In this document: positions 1 through 8,631 of the stretch, in pieces
Numbering within the stretch: position 1 is the first letter of the stretch
How the letters are laid out: each line of letters opens with the position of its first letter
Assembly: GCF_014842265.1 (NCBI RefSeq)
Contig: NZ_JACYVI010000010.1
Coordinates: forward strand, 206,624 to 270,623
From: Pseudomonas sp. CFBP 13711
Lineage (GTDB): Bacteria > Pseudomonadota > Gammaproteobacteria > Pseudomonadales > Pseudomonadaceae
Direction: 5' to 3'
DNA length: 64,000 nucleotides
Position numbers and translations under genes: made by a program
Notes under the pieces: generated by a model
Seen by the model: the letters and a program-made list of their open reading frames with translations, nothing else
Told to the model about the DNA's origin: nothing
Database searches by the model: none

Positions 1-408
1 TTCCGTCACTTCGGCGTGCACCTGGCGGGCGAAGGTTTCTTCGACAAGATCGAAACCCTGCGCGCCGACGTCAAACGCAACCTCGACGTGCTCGAGGTGT
101 ATCACCTGTGCCTGGCCCTGGGCTTCGAGGGCAAATTCAGCGTCGGTGAAGGCAAGGATCAATTGCGCTATCTGGCCAACACACTCGGTCAGGACATCGC
201 CCGCTATCGCAAGACCCCCAAAGCGCTGTCGCCGGACTGGGCGCTGCCCGATCAGGTTTCGCAGATGCTGCGTCACGAGGTGCCGGTGTGGGTTTACCTG
301 GCGCTGATCGCGCTGGTCTGTCTGGCGGTTTACCTGACGCTGGACTGGCTGCTGGGCAAGGACGTTGCCTTATTGTCCGAACACATCAGCCAATTGTTCA
401 GTGCCTGA
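1..408 (+). CDS. tssL: T6SS baseplate-membrane protein TssL (DotU/IcmH), 5'-truncated
   Basis: Only the C-terminal 135 residues are present; the reading frame is open from base 1. The visible part has the helical end of a DotU domain (motif VYHLCLALGFEGKF), then one transmembrane helix (WVYLALIALVCLAVYLTL), then only about 24 residues before the stop. In the T6SS, TssL is an inner-membrane protein that forms the trans-envelope complex with TssM and TssJ. Extended TssL proteins carry a peptidoglycan-binding OmpA domain after the membrane helix; this one does not, while the protein encoded at 5356-7851 does. tssM follows after 30 bases, so the two are surely cotranscribed. The frame and the neighbours make the family assignment firm. 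Confidence 0.93.
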   Translation, partial: FRHFGVHLAGEGFFDKIETLRADVKRNLDVLEVYHLCLALGFEGKFSVGEGKDQLRYLANTLGQDIARYRKTPKALSPDWALPDQVSQMLRHEVPVWVYLALIALVCLAVYLTLDWLLGKDVALLSEHISQLFSA

Positions 409-438
409 GCACTGCTCGGGTAAGCGAGTCAGGAAGAC

Positions 439-3400
439 ATGAAAACACTACTTCGCGCTCTAAAAAGTTTCTGGTTCCTCGTCATCACGCTGTGGCTGAT
501 AAGCCTCGTCGCCTGCGTGGTCATGGCGGCACGCAGCCAATGGTCGCGGGAATACCTGCTGCAAACCCTGCTCATCGTGAGCGGGTTTTACATCTTCGTC
601 GGCTTTATCCGTCAGATACGACGCATTCAGAAAGAGCGCAATCTCGAAAAACTGGTGCATCACGAAGTTGACCGCTCACTGCCGGCCGACGGCGACTTCC
701 GCGACCAGCAAGTGCTGCGCGACCGCCTCAAGCACGCGATCACCATGCTCCGCGCCGATCGCTCGGCAGGCGGCGGTGGCTCGTCGGCGTTGTACGAGTT
801 GCCGTGGTACCTGGTCATCGGACAGTCGGCGGCCGGCAAGACTTCGCTGCTCACCCGCTCCGGGCTCTCGGCCACCACCGCCAGTGGCCAGAGCAGCGGC
901 GAAAGCGGCACCCGCCACTGCGACTGGTACTTCAGCCCTGAGGCGGTATTGATCGACACCGCCGGCCGTTACCTGGCCGAGGACTCGGCCGCCAGCGAAT
1001 TCACCGCTTTCCTGCAACTGCTGAAAAAGCAGCGCAAGAAAACCGCGATCAATGGTCTGGTGCTGGTGGTCAGCCTGCCGGAGCTGCTGGCAGCCACCGC
1101 CCATGAACGTGCGGAAATGGCGATCCAGCTGGTCGCACGCATCGAGGAGTACAGCCGCAGCCTCGACGCCCATCCGCCGATCTACCTGATGCTGAGCAAG
1201 ACCGACCAGTTGCCGGGCTTCAATCAGGCCTTCGACGGTCTGGACCTGAACGAGCGCCAGCAGCCGTTGGGCATGACCTTCGCGCTGTCGGAAATCCGCA
1301 CACAGGGTTTGAAGACAGTCCTCGACAGCAAACTGAAGAACCTGCACAACGGCGTTCAGCGTCACGTCGACGCGCAGATGATCAGGCTCGGTTCCGACGC
1401 CAACAGCGAGCTGCTCAACTTCCCGAACTACTTTGCCGATCTGTCAGGCGTGCTGGTGCCCTTCCTCGAGCACTTCACCCAGCCCGCCAGCCACGGCAGC
1501 CCGCTGTTGCTGCGCGGCCTGTATTTCACCAGCGCGCTGCAGACCGCCGAGCAACTGAGCCAGGTGTTCGACGACGATCTGGCCGAAGACTTTGCCCTGC
1601 AGCCGGCCAGCGACAGCGCGAATGCCGCGCAGGCCAATGGCCGGAAGACTGGCGACCGCAGCTACTTCATCACTGACACGTTCCGCCGGGTGATTTTTCC
1701 CGATCGCGACTTGATCTCGTATCAGTCCCGCGACGGCCGCGACAGGTCGATGACCCCGGTGGTCATTGCCGCCGCGCTGCTCGCAGGTCTCGGTTTCATT
1801 GGCTGGCAGGCGCTGTCGTTTCAGCACAACCGCGAGTGGATCGCCGCCCTGCAAGACAAGCTGACCGAGCTGCAGGATGCGCCCGACCGCGCCCAGCGCA
1901 TGGCGGCAGGCGAAGGCCTGGAACTGCTGCGCCATGAACTGGCGCAAATCGAGAAGCACCGCGCCAAGGGCGTGCCGCTGCAACTGAGTGCCGGCCTGTA
2001 TCGCGGTGACGAAATCTTTGCTGCCGCGCAAACGGCCTATCTGCAGCAACTGCGCAGCCAGGCCCTTGAGCCAGTCGCCCTGAAGCTGCAAATGCAGATG
2101 CGCGCGTTCAACGAGTTCACCAAATCCGTGGACCCGCAGAACGAACTCGCTGCCACTGCTGGTAAATCAAGCGGCAAGGCTGGCGGTAAAAACGACAAGG
2201 GCCAGAAGCTGGTCGATCGCGGCGTGCGCAGTTTTGCCGCCAACACCGGCAAGCCAAGCCTGAGCAGCATTCCGCGCAGCGTCGGCGATGTCGGCAGCCG
2301 CCTCAAAGGCGCCGTGCGCAGCAACGTGACCAAAACCCGCGAAGCGGCCCTGGCCGACCTGCGCAACCCCGCCACGGCCAGTGACGCCGCTGAACTGTCG
2401 GCCACCACCGGCGGCCTGTCGTTGTCCGAAGAAATGCTCGGCCGTCTGGATGAGCAGCAAGTCGCGTCGATCATCGAGTCCTACAATTCGCTCAAGCTGT
2501 ACCTGATGCTGACGCAACCCAACGCCCATTCGGACCCGGAATTCGTCAGCGCTGCCTTGCCCGTCGCCTGGAGCAACACGGCGTCGGCGGACAGCCCGGT
2601 CAGCGACGAGGTGATCGCCGATAACGTGCCGATGTACGTGCAGTTGCTCAAAACCGGTCAGGCCCCTGCCCTGCCCCGCAACGATCAGCTGGTCGAAGAA
2701 ACCCGCAAGAGCCTCAAGTCGTTCATGATTTCCAGCTCGCTGGTGGACCGTGAATACCTGCGCCTGCAACTGGAAGCCAGTCGGCAATTCCCGGCCGTGG
2801 GCCTCAACGAGCTGGTGCCGTTGCCCGGCCGTCAGTTGCTCTACGGCAGCGAAGCGGTGCCGGCGATTTTCACCCGCCAGGGTTGGGACGGTTTCGTCAA
2901 ACCCGAGCTGATCAAGCTGATGTCGAGCAACCTGCGCAACGAGTCCGATTGGGTGCTCGACGGCGACGGCGGCGACAGCATCATCCAGAAAGCCAACTTC
3001 ATGCGCGAGTTCATGGCGCGCTACAAGCGTGACTACGCCCAGTCCTGGTACACCTTGCTGAGCAGCGTCGGCGTGCGCCACTTCACCGACATGGCCAACG
3101 CCACGCAACAGTTGTCGCTGCTGAGTGACGTGCAGAACTCGCCGGTGAAAATCCTGTTGTCCGGGGTCAACGACAATACCCAGTGGGACGTGCCTGCGCC
3201 CCAGGTCAATCAACAGCCCGGCACGCCGAAGGCTGATGATTTCTGGAGCAAGGTCACCGGACTGGTCAGCGGCCCGCAAGTGCCGACTGCTGCCATGCTT
3301 TCCCCACTGCCAGCGGTGGATGACGGCAGCCTGGCCCAGCGCTTCGAACCGGTGTCGCGGGTCTTCGCGACGCAGAACGCCGAGGGTGCCGACAGCACGA

Positions 3401-4377
3401 TCATGGATCGCTACTTGGCGGCGCTGCGCAAACTGAAGGTGCGGATGAACAATATCCAGCGCTCCCAGGATGTCGGCAAGAGCAGCAAGCAGCTGATCAG
3501 CGAAACCCTGGAAGGTCAGCCGAGCGAAGTCACCAACGTGCGCAACTACGTCGAGACCACGGTCGATACCAGCCAGGGCGGCTTGTCCGAATCGTTGCAG
3601 GGCCTGTTCAGCCTGCCGATCCAGTTCGCCTGGGAAACCCTGCGCGATCCGGCCGGCCAGCAGATCGCCAAGGCCTGGGCGCAGCAGATTGCCAAGCCGT
3701 GGGAGCAAGTCATGGCGCACCGTTACCCGATCGCCGCCGGCAGTCGCAACGAAGCGTCGGTCAAAGACCTGCAGCGTTTTGTCGATCCCGAGTCCGGCCT
3801 GCTGCCGAACTTCAAGCGCAACGAGATCGGCAACCTGTCCGGCGGTGAAGGCCTGGGCATGAGCAGCGGCGCCAAGACTGCGCCGCTGGTCAACCCGAAC
3901 ATGGTCACCAGCATCGACAAAGCCAGCTCCCTCGGCCAGGTCATCGCCAGCCTGTCGGACAAGGAAAACGGCTTCGAGATCATGCTGGAACCGTCGGCGT
4001 TCTTCACCGACATCATCTTCACCCTCGACGGTCAGGTTCAGCATTACCGCAACGGCAAGACCAGTTGGAGCCGCTTCTCCTGGCCGGGTACCACCACCGC
4101 GCCGGGCGCACGACTGGACGTCGTGACGCTGACGGGCGAGCGCATCACCGTGTTCGACTACCCCGGTCGCTGGGGCCTGTTGCGCATGAACGACAGCGCC
4201 CGGGTCGATGACCTCGACGGCATCCAGCAGCGCTTCAGCTGGAACACCGCCAACGGTCAGGTCAGCCTCGCGGTGCGCAACTACGGCGGGGTCAAGCTGA
4301 CGGACCTCGCTAACGTCAAATCCTTGAGCGCGCTGAACACGCCGTCCAAGGACGTGGCGCAAGGATCGGCGAAGTGA
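439..4377 (+). CDS. tssM: T6SS membrane complex protein TssM (IcmF)
   Basis: A 1312-residue inner-membrane protein that links TssL to the outer-membrane lipoprotein TssJ in the T6SS envelope complex. Two N-terminal transmembrane helices (about residues 11-31 and 40-57) are followed by a cytoplasmic NTPase-like domain with Walker A motif GQSAAGKT (128-135) and the downstream DTAGRYL motif. A third transmembrane helix lies near residue 440 (TPVVIAAALLAGLGFIGWQAL). The long periplasmic part ends in the typical IcmF C-terminal beta region. Length is slightly above the usual 1100-1250 residues; a Lys/Gly/Ser-rich stretch near residue 580 accounts for some of this. The stop codon overlaps the start of a 19-codon mini-ORF that bridges to tagF. 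Confidence 0.96.
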   Translation: MKTLLRALKSFWFLVITLWLISLVACVVMAARSQWSREYLLQTLLIVSGFYIFVGFIRQIRRIQKERNLEKLVHHEVDRSLPADGDFRDQQVLRDRLKHAITMLRADRSAGGGGSSALYELPWYLVIGQSAAGKTSLLTRSGLSATTASGQSSGESGTRHCDWYFSPEAVLIDTAGRYLAEDSAASEFTAFLQLLKKQRKKTAINGLVLVVSLPELLAATAHERAEMAIQLVARIEEYSRSLDAHPPIYLMLSKTDQLPGFNQAFDGLDLNERQQPLGMTFALSEIRTQGLKTVLDSKLKNLHNGVQRHVDAQMIRLGSDANSELLNFPNYFADLSGVLVPFLEHFTQPASHGSPLLLRGLYFTSALQTAEQLSQVFDDDLAEDFALQPASDSANAAQANGRKTGDRSYFITDTFRRVIFPDRDLISYQSRDGRDRSMTPVVIAAALLAGLGFIGWQALSFQHNREWIAALQDKLTELQDAPDRAQRMAAGEGLELLRHELAQIEKHRAKGVPLQLSAGLYRGDEIFAAAQTAYLQQLRSQALEPVALKLQMQMRAFNEFTKSVDPQNELAATAGKSSGKAGGKNDKGQKLVDRGVRSFAANTGKPSLSSIPRSVGDVGSRLKGAVRSNVTKTREAALADLRNPATASDAAELSATTGGLSLSEEMLGRLDEQQVASIIESYNSLKLYLMLTQPNAHSDPEFVSAALPVAWSNTASADSPVSDEVIADNVPMYVQLLKTGQAPALPRNDQLVEETRKSLKSFMISSSLVDREYLRLQLEASRQFPAVGLNELVPLPGRQLLYGSEAVPAIFTRQGWDGFVKPELIKLMSSNLRNESDWVLDGDGGDSIIQKANFMREFMARYKRDYAQSWYTLLSSVGVRHFTDMANATQQLSLLSDVQNSPVKILLSGVNDNTQWDVPAPQVNQQPGTPKADDFWSKVTGLVSGPQVPTAAMLSPLPAVDDGSLAQRFEPVSRVFATQNAEGADSTIMDRYLAALRKLKVRMNNIQRSQDVGKSSKQLISETLEGQPSEVTNVRNYVETTVDTSQGGLSESLQGLFSLPIQFAWETLRDPAGQQIAKAWAQQIAKPWEQVMAHRYPIAAGSRNEASVKDLQRFVDPESGLLPNFKRNEIGNLSGGEGLGMSSGAKTAPLVNPNMVTSIDKASSLGQVIASLSDKENGFEIMLEPSAFFTDIIFTLDGQVQHYRNGKTSWSRFSWPGTTTAPGARLDVVTLTGERITVFDYPGRWGLLRMNDSARVDDLDGIQQRFSWNTANGQVSLAVRNYGGVKLTDLANVKSLSALNTPSKDVAQGSAK

Positions 4378-4436
4378 TGAGCGGCGCGCTGTTCTTTGCA
4401 CGCTGCGGCGTGAGCGGCCGGGAGCGCCGTCGATGA
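4377..4436 (+). CDS. 19-codon coupling mini-ORF between tssM and tagF
   Basis: An ATG at 4377 overlaps the TGA of tssM (ATGA arrangement), and the frame runs 19 codons to a TGA at 4434-4436 that itself overlaps the ATG of tagF at 4433, again ATGA. The peptide begins MSGALFFARC and ends in three arginines. The mini-ORF exactly fills the tssM-tagF gap, so ribosomes could move from tssM to tagF by two successive stop-start events. A separate ribosome-binding sequence GGGAG for tagF lies inside it at 4420-4424. The peptide has no recognisable family and the arrangement may be chance; translation is unproven. Confidence 0.35.
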   Translation: MSGALFFARCGVSGRERRR

Positions 4437-5359
4437 TCGGCTGCTTCGGCAAGCTGCCATCGAGCGCGGACTTCGTCAGCCTGCACGGCGCGGCGGATGA
4501 CGTCTGCGAGTTCGACGGCTGGCTGCAGGCGTCCCTGGCGGCGATTCATGCGGGTGACGACTGGCGGGCGCAATTCGATCGCCTGCCGCTGTGCTTCTTC
4601 TCGTACCGCGCGCGCTCGGGCAACTGGTTGTTGGGCGGGCTGGTCAGTTCGATGGATTCCAGCCAGCGCCGTTACCCGCTGTTCATCTTCCAGTCCGTGA
4701 AGGCGGGGGATGGCGGGCCGCTGGTCAACCCGTTCACCCTGAGCGAATTGTTCTGCGCGCAGATCAAGCCGCTGCTTCACCTCGGTGCCCAGGGCGAGCG
4801 ATCGGCAGTGCTGTTCGAGCGGATCAAGGCCCTGCGCCCGTTGCAGGGGCAGGATTTCGCCCTGTTCCGCCAGGTGCACGAGAAATTCCTGCGCAACTTC
4901 AACCTGCGGGACATCGCCACGGCGCTGGGTCACTCTTGGCCGGAGTTCGTCACCAATGCCGTGCTGACCCGCTTGCATGCGCTGCGCCGCCCGCTGAATC
5001 AGGCACAGGCGCCGGGCATCAGCCTGCCGCTGCCGGCAGAACGCGGCTTGAAGAACCCGACGGCGGATCTGTGGGTCGACTGGCTGACGCGGATGAAAAC
5101 CGGCCGTGTGTCGCCCCAGGTCAGCGTGCTGGCCGATGACTTCATGCGGCCCAAGTTGCTGTGCTTCCCGTCGCGCAGCAACACCGGCCTGTACACGGCC
5201 CTGACCGACCCGGCCGAACGGCCGGAGCATTACGACGTGCTGGCGGATTTCGCGGCATTCGACGAACACCACCGCCCGCCTCAGTTTCCCGACACCGAAC
5301 GCCCCCTTTATGACGTCATCGACCGTTTTGTCGACGCGCTGGATGTGAAGTCTGTATGA
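4433..5359 (+). CDS. tagF: T6SS-associated protein TagF
   Basis: A 308-residue protein of the TagF family, which begins with the signature seen here (MIGCFGKLPSSADFV, then FDGWLQ). In Pseudomonas aeruginosa TagF acts as a post-translational repressor of T6SS assembly; the same role here is inferred from family membership. The start ATG at 4433 has GGGAG eight bases upstream. The C-terminal half (from about residue 190) includes NPTADLWVDWLTRMKTG and a segment rich in aromatic and charged residues. No PppA-like phosphatase fusion is present. The stop overlaps the next start by four bases (ATGA at 5356-5359). Confidence 0.92.
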   Translation: MIGCFGKLPSSADFVSLHGAADDVCEFDGWLQASLAAIHAGDDWRAQFDRLPLCFFSYRARSGNWLLGGLVSSMDSSQRRYPLFIFQSVKAGDGGPLVNPFTLSELFCAQIKPLLHLGAQGERSAVLFERIKALRPLQGQDFALFRQVHEKFLRNFNLRDIATALGHSWPEFVTNAVLTRLHALRRPLNQAQAPGISLPLPAERGLKNPTADLWVDWLTRMKTGRVSPQVSVLADDFMRPKLLCFPSRSNTGLYTALTDPAERPEHYDVLADFAAFDEHHRPPQFPDTERPLYDVIDRFVDALDVKSV

Positions 5360-7851
5360 ACAAGCTCAAGTATTACCTGCTGCGTTACCAACCCTACATT
5401 TTGGGGGTGTGCTTCTTTCTGACGATCTTCATCGTCTGGGGGCTGGGCCGCGCGCTGGACTTCAGTTCCCTGGGCAGCCTGCTGACCGGCATCGGCGTGT
5501 TTTTGCTGCTTTCGATTGGCTACGTGCTGTATCTCTACCGGAGCACTTCGCGGCAGCACAACCTCGAAGGGCTGCTGCGCGACGACGCCGATCAGGCGGT
5601 GTTGAACGCCAGCCCCGCGGACCGCGAAGAGGTCAGCCTGCTGCGCGAACGCCTGCTGCAAAGCATCGATCGCCTGCGCAGCAACACCCCGCGCGGCACC
5701 CGTGCCAAAGACGCGCTGTACGCCCTGCCGTGGTATCTGGTGGTCGGTCAACCAGCCGCCGGCAAGAGCACCATGCTCTATCAATCCGGGCTGAATTTTC
5801 CCTACGCCGAGCGTGAAGGCGTGCGCGTCGCTGGCTTGGGCGGCACCCGCAATTGCGACTGGTTCTTCAGCTCCGAAGCGGTGCTGCTGGACACCGCCGG
5901 GCGCTACATGACCGATCAGGAAGAAGCGGGCAAATGGCGCGGTTTCCTTCAACTGCTGCGCCAGCACCGCCAGCGTCGCCCGCTCAACGGGCTGATCGTG
6001 ACGGTGAGCATCCACGACATCCTGCAGGCCTCGCTGGAAGACCAGGAACGTCTGGCCAAGCGCCTGCGTGAGCGCATTCAGGAAACCTACTCGCTGCTGG
6101 AAGTGCGCCTGCCGATTTATCTGGTCTTCACCAAGTGCGACCTGGTCCCCGGTTTCGCGCCGTTTTATCGCCAGCTCGACGAGGTGGGCCGTGGCGAAGT
6201 GATGGGCAAGACCTTCCCCCACAAGGACTATGAAAAAGCCGACTGGGCCCAGCGTTTCGGCGTGGCCATGGACGAGCTGGTCAACTACTGGAAGGAAGTG
6301 GCCAGCCAGCAATTGGTGATGCAGGACATCCAGATCACCCGTCGCGACTCGGCGGTCTACCGTTTCCCGCTGGAACTCGCGGCGCTGAAGCCCCGCCTTC
6401 AACTGTTCGTCGACGCCCTGCTGCGCGCCAATCCGTATCAGAACGCCGAGCTGTTGCGCGGCTTCTACTTCACCAGCGCACTGGATGCCGACGCGCCGGA
6501 ACTGGGGGGCCACACCCGTCAGGTCAGCGAGCGATTCTCTCTGGAAGCCGAACATGCAACCGCTCACGGCCAGGCCCAGCCTCAGCCGCTGTTCATCAAC
6601 AGCCTGTTCCGCAAAGTGATCATCCCCGACCAGCATCTGGTGGCGCTGTACACCAGCAACGTTCGCGAACGCCGTCGCAAGGCCGCGTGGGTCGGTGGTG
6701 CCAGCCTTATTGCCCTGCTGCTGTGCGGCGCGTGGGGCTGGTCGTTCTGGAACAACAAGACCGAGATCCAGACGCTGTCTTCCGAGCTGACCGCTGCGGC
6801 AGCCCAGGACAACGCGACGCCGGGGCAGTACACCGATTGGCAAACCCTTGACCACTTGCGTGTCCGGACCGCCGATTACTACGTCCGCCACCATGATCAG
6901 GGCGTGCCGCTGCGCCTGCGTCTGGGCCTTTATCAGGGCTACAACGTCGAGCCGCTGGTGCGGGCGCGTTACTTCAACCGGCTGGAAACGGTCATGCTCA
7001 AGCCGACTGCCGACAACCTCACCCGCTCGCTGTACCTGCTGACCACGATCAAGGTCTACCAGCGCAACGCCAAAGACCTGATGCCGGTCACCGGCGTCGA
7101 CAGCGTCGAGCCGCGCGCCCTGCCCAACGACAACCGCGCGCAGTCGATCGCCGACTTTGGCAAGGCCACCCTGGAGACCTACGTTCAGCTCTCGCGGTCA
7201 CAACGGGAAAAAGCCGATCCGGCGTTCCTCAAGGCGAATATTCCTGACTATTGGTACCCGGCCATCGCCAAACAGACCGGCAAAACCATCGGCGCGACGG
7301 GCGCTGCGACCAACTCGGGCACGGACTACGAGCTTGCCAGTCGCCAGGTCAATTTCTACAGCGACCAGATCCACGAACCGGACGTGCCGAGGATTCTCGA
7401 CAACGCGTTCCTGACCTCCAGTTCGCGCAATTACATCAACAGCCTGCTCTCGCAGTCACTGCGCTCCATCGAGACCATCACCCTGGAATCGGACACCCTG
7501 TTCGCCTTCGGCCGTGCCGATTTCCAGAGCCTGAAAACCGAGGGCCAGAGCCAGCTGAGCGCCATCGCCGGCAAGCTGCTGAGCACGCCGAACATCGGCA
7601 AGATCGTGATCGCCGGTCACGCCGACCAGCTCGGCGACCGTCAGGGCAACCTGCAGGTGTCCAGGCAGCGGGCCCAAACCATCAAGACGTATCTGGTCGG
7701 CAAGGGCGTGCCCGCCGAGCTGGTGGAAGCCATTGGCGAAGGCAGCGAGAAGCCGCTGGTCAAGTGCGACATGCAGCAGCCGCGCGCGCAGTTGATCCAG
7801 TGCCTTGAGCCGAACCGGCGCGTAGAAATCGAGGTGCGTGCGCTCAACTGA
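5356..7851 (+). CDS. Second IcmF-like T6SS protein with C-terminal OmpA peptidoglycan-binding domain
   Basis: An 831-residue hybrid. The N-terminal half resembles the start of TssM: two transmembrane helices (about 13-33 and 40-60), a Walker A motif GQPAAGKS (131-138) and DTAGRYM. A third membrane helix lies near residue 440 (AAWVGGASLIALLLCGAWGW). It then diverges from TssM and is about 480 residues shorter. The last 130 residues form an OmpA/MotB-like domain with LFAFGRADF, IAGHADQLGD and LQVSRQRAQTIKTYL, followed by RRVEIEVRAL. Such domains bind peptidoglycan. Because TssL here ends just after its membrane helix, this protein probably anchors the secretion complex to the cell wall. Similar IcmF-OmpA hybrids occur, as far as I recall, in some Pseudomonas T6SS loci, so it is unusual but not unique. 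Confidence 0.9.
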   Translation: MNKLKYYLLRYQPYILGVCFFLTIFIVWGLGRALDFSSLGSLLTGIGVFLLLSIGYVLYLYRSTSRQHNLEGLLRDDADQAVLNASPADREEVSLLRERLLQSIDRLRSNTPRGTRAKDALYALPWYLVVGQPAAGKSTMLYQSGLNFPYAEREGVRVAGLGGTRNCDWFFSSEAVLLDTAGRYMTDQEEAGKWRGFLQLLRQHRQRRPLNGLIVTVSIHDILQASLEDQERLAKRLRERIQETYSLLEVRLPIYLVFTKCDLVPGFAPFYRQLDEVGRGEVMGKTFPHKDYEKADWAQRFGVAMDELVNYWKEVASQQLVMQDIQITRRDSAVYRFPLELAALKPRLQLFVDALLRANPYQNAELLRGFYFTSALDADAPELGGHTRQVSERFSLEAEHATAHGQAQPQPLFINSLFRKVIIPDQHLVALYTSNVRERRRKAAWVGGASLIALLLCGAWGWSFWNNKTEIQTLSSELTAAAAQDNATPGQYTDWQTLDHLRVRTADYYVRHHDQGVPLRLRLGLYQGYNVEPLVRARYFNRLETVMLKPTADNLTRSLYLLTTIKVYQRNAKDLMPVTGVDSVEPRALPNDNRAQSIADFGKATLETYVQLSRSQREKADPAFLKANIPDYWYPAIAKQTGKTIGATGAATNSGTDYELASRQVNFYSDQIHEPDVPRILDNAFLTSSSRNYINSLLSQSLRSIETITLESDTLFAFGRADFQSLKTEGQSQLSAIAGKLLSTPNIGKIVIAGHADQLGDRQGNLQVSRQRAQTIKTYLVGKGVPAELVEAIGEGSEKPLVKCDMQQPRAQLIQCLEPNRRVEIEVRALN

Positions 7852-7923
7852 TTGGGCGCAGGCATCTGAAGAACCCGACGCCAGGGCCCTGTTGCATGAA
7901 GGCCCGGGCAGCGGCAACCGATT

Positions 7924-7941
7924 CCTCTGACGCTTCAGAGG
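7924..7941 (+). promoter_or_regulatory. Perfect stem-loop upstream of hcp
   Basis: CCTCTGA and TCAGAGG form a 7-bp stem around a four-base loop CGCT. It lies in the 160-base gap between the IcmF-OmpA gene and hcp and has no following T-run, so it looks more like an mRNA processing or stabilising hairpin, or part of the hcp leader, than an intrinsic terminator. Confidence 0.4.
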
Positions 7942-8011
7942 GGTCAAATCAAGGGGCGTGACCTGGCCGCTGGGCGGCTAGCCTCAACCTGTAAGTAAGG
8001 AGAATCAAGAA

Positions 8012-8530
8012 ATGGCATTTGACGCATATATTCAGATCGACGGCATTCCAGGCGAAGTTCTGGATGACAAGCACAAGGACTGGATCGAAGTACTCGGCTA
8101 CGAGTACGGCGCCACCCAAGCGACGTCGGCGACTGCCAGCTCTTCGGGCGGTGCGTCCTCCGAGCGTGTCGCACTGAGCGATTTCAGCATCCGCAAAGCA
8201 GTCGACAAAGCGTCTGCTAAGTTGTTCGAAGCGTGCTGCAAAGGCACTCACATCGCCAAGATCCAGCTGAACGTCAACCGTGCGGGCGGCGACAAGCTGA
8301 CCTACCTGACCATCAACCTGGAAGAGGTTGTGGTGTCGTCGGTCAAGGCCGTTGCCGGTGGCAGTCAGGATGGCGAAGACAAAGCCGTCAGCGACCTGCC
8401 GATCGAAGAAATCAGCTTCAACTTCGCTCGCATCAAGACCACGTACACCCAGCAGAGCCGTGCCGATGGCCAGGGTGGCGGTAACGTCACTGGCGGTTGG
8501 GACCGTACTGCGAACAAGGTTTTCGCTTGA
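8012..8530 (+). CDS. hcp: T6SS tube protein Hcp
   Basis: A 172-residue Hcp-family protein (MAFDAYIQIDGIPGE at the start; IEEISFNFARIKTTY near the end). Hcp forms the hexameric rings stacked into the inner tube that is ejected by the contractile sheath. Length and sequence style (a low-complexity loop with TSATASSSGG near residues 37-46, a C-terminal DGQGGGNVTGGWD) are normal for Pseudomonas Hcp. There is no signal peptide, as expected. The ATG at 8012 has AAGGAG nine bases upstream. A 160-base leader upstream and a strong terminator downstream suggest that hcp is expressed partly on its own and at a higher level than its neighbours. Confidence 0.96.
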   Translation: MAFDAYIQIDGIPGEVLDDKHKDWIEVLGYEYGATQATSATASSSGGASSERVALSDFSIRKAVDKASAKLFEACCKGTHIAKIQLNVNRAGGDKLTYLTINLEEVVVSSVKAVAGGSQDGEDKAVSDLPIEEISFNFARIKTTYTQQSRADGQGGGNVTGGWDRTANKVFA

Positions 8531-8576
8531 TCGAGTAGTCACAGCGGTCCGTTGCCTGGCGCAGCGGGCCGTATTC

Positions 8577-8616
8577 AACACCGCGTCGGCTGGATCGGCG
8601 CGGTGTTCTTTTTTCT
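8577..8616 (+). terminator. Rho-independent terminator after hcp
   Basis: AACACCGCG (8577-8585) pairs perfectly with CGCGGTGTT (8599-8607) around a 13-base loop, followed at once by CTTTTTT. This is a textbook intrinsic terminator, placed between hcp and tssA inside the T6SS operon. Partial readthrough would give high Hcp and low TssA. Confidence 0.85.
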
Positions 8617-8631
8617 TATCCCGAGTTGACC

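Noticed and set aside
2167..4452. A 761-codon open frame antisense to tssM
   Set aside because: Shadow frame caused by high third-position GC; no family, no ribosome-binding site, fully inside tssM.
5308..6894. A 528-codon frame antisense to the IcmF-OmpA gene
   Set aside because: Same shadow pattern; the + strand gene has clear motifs.
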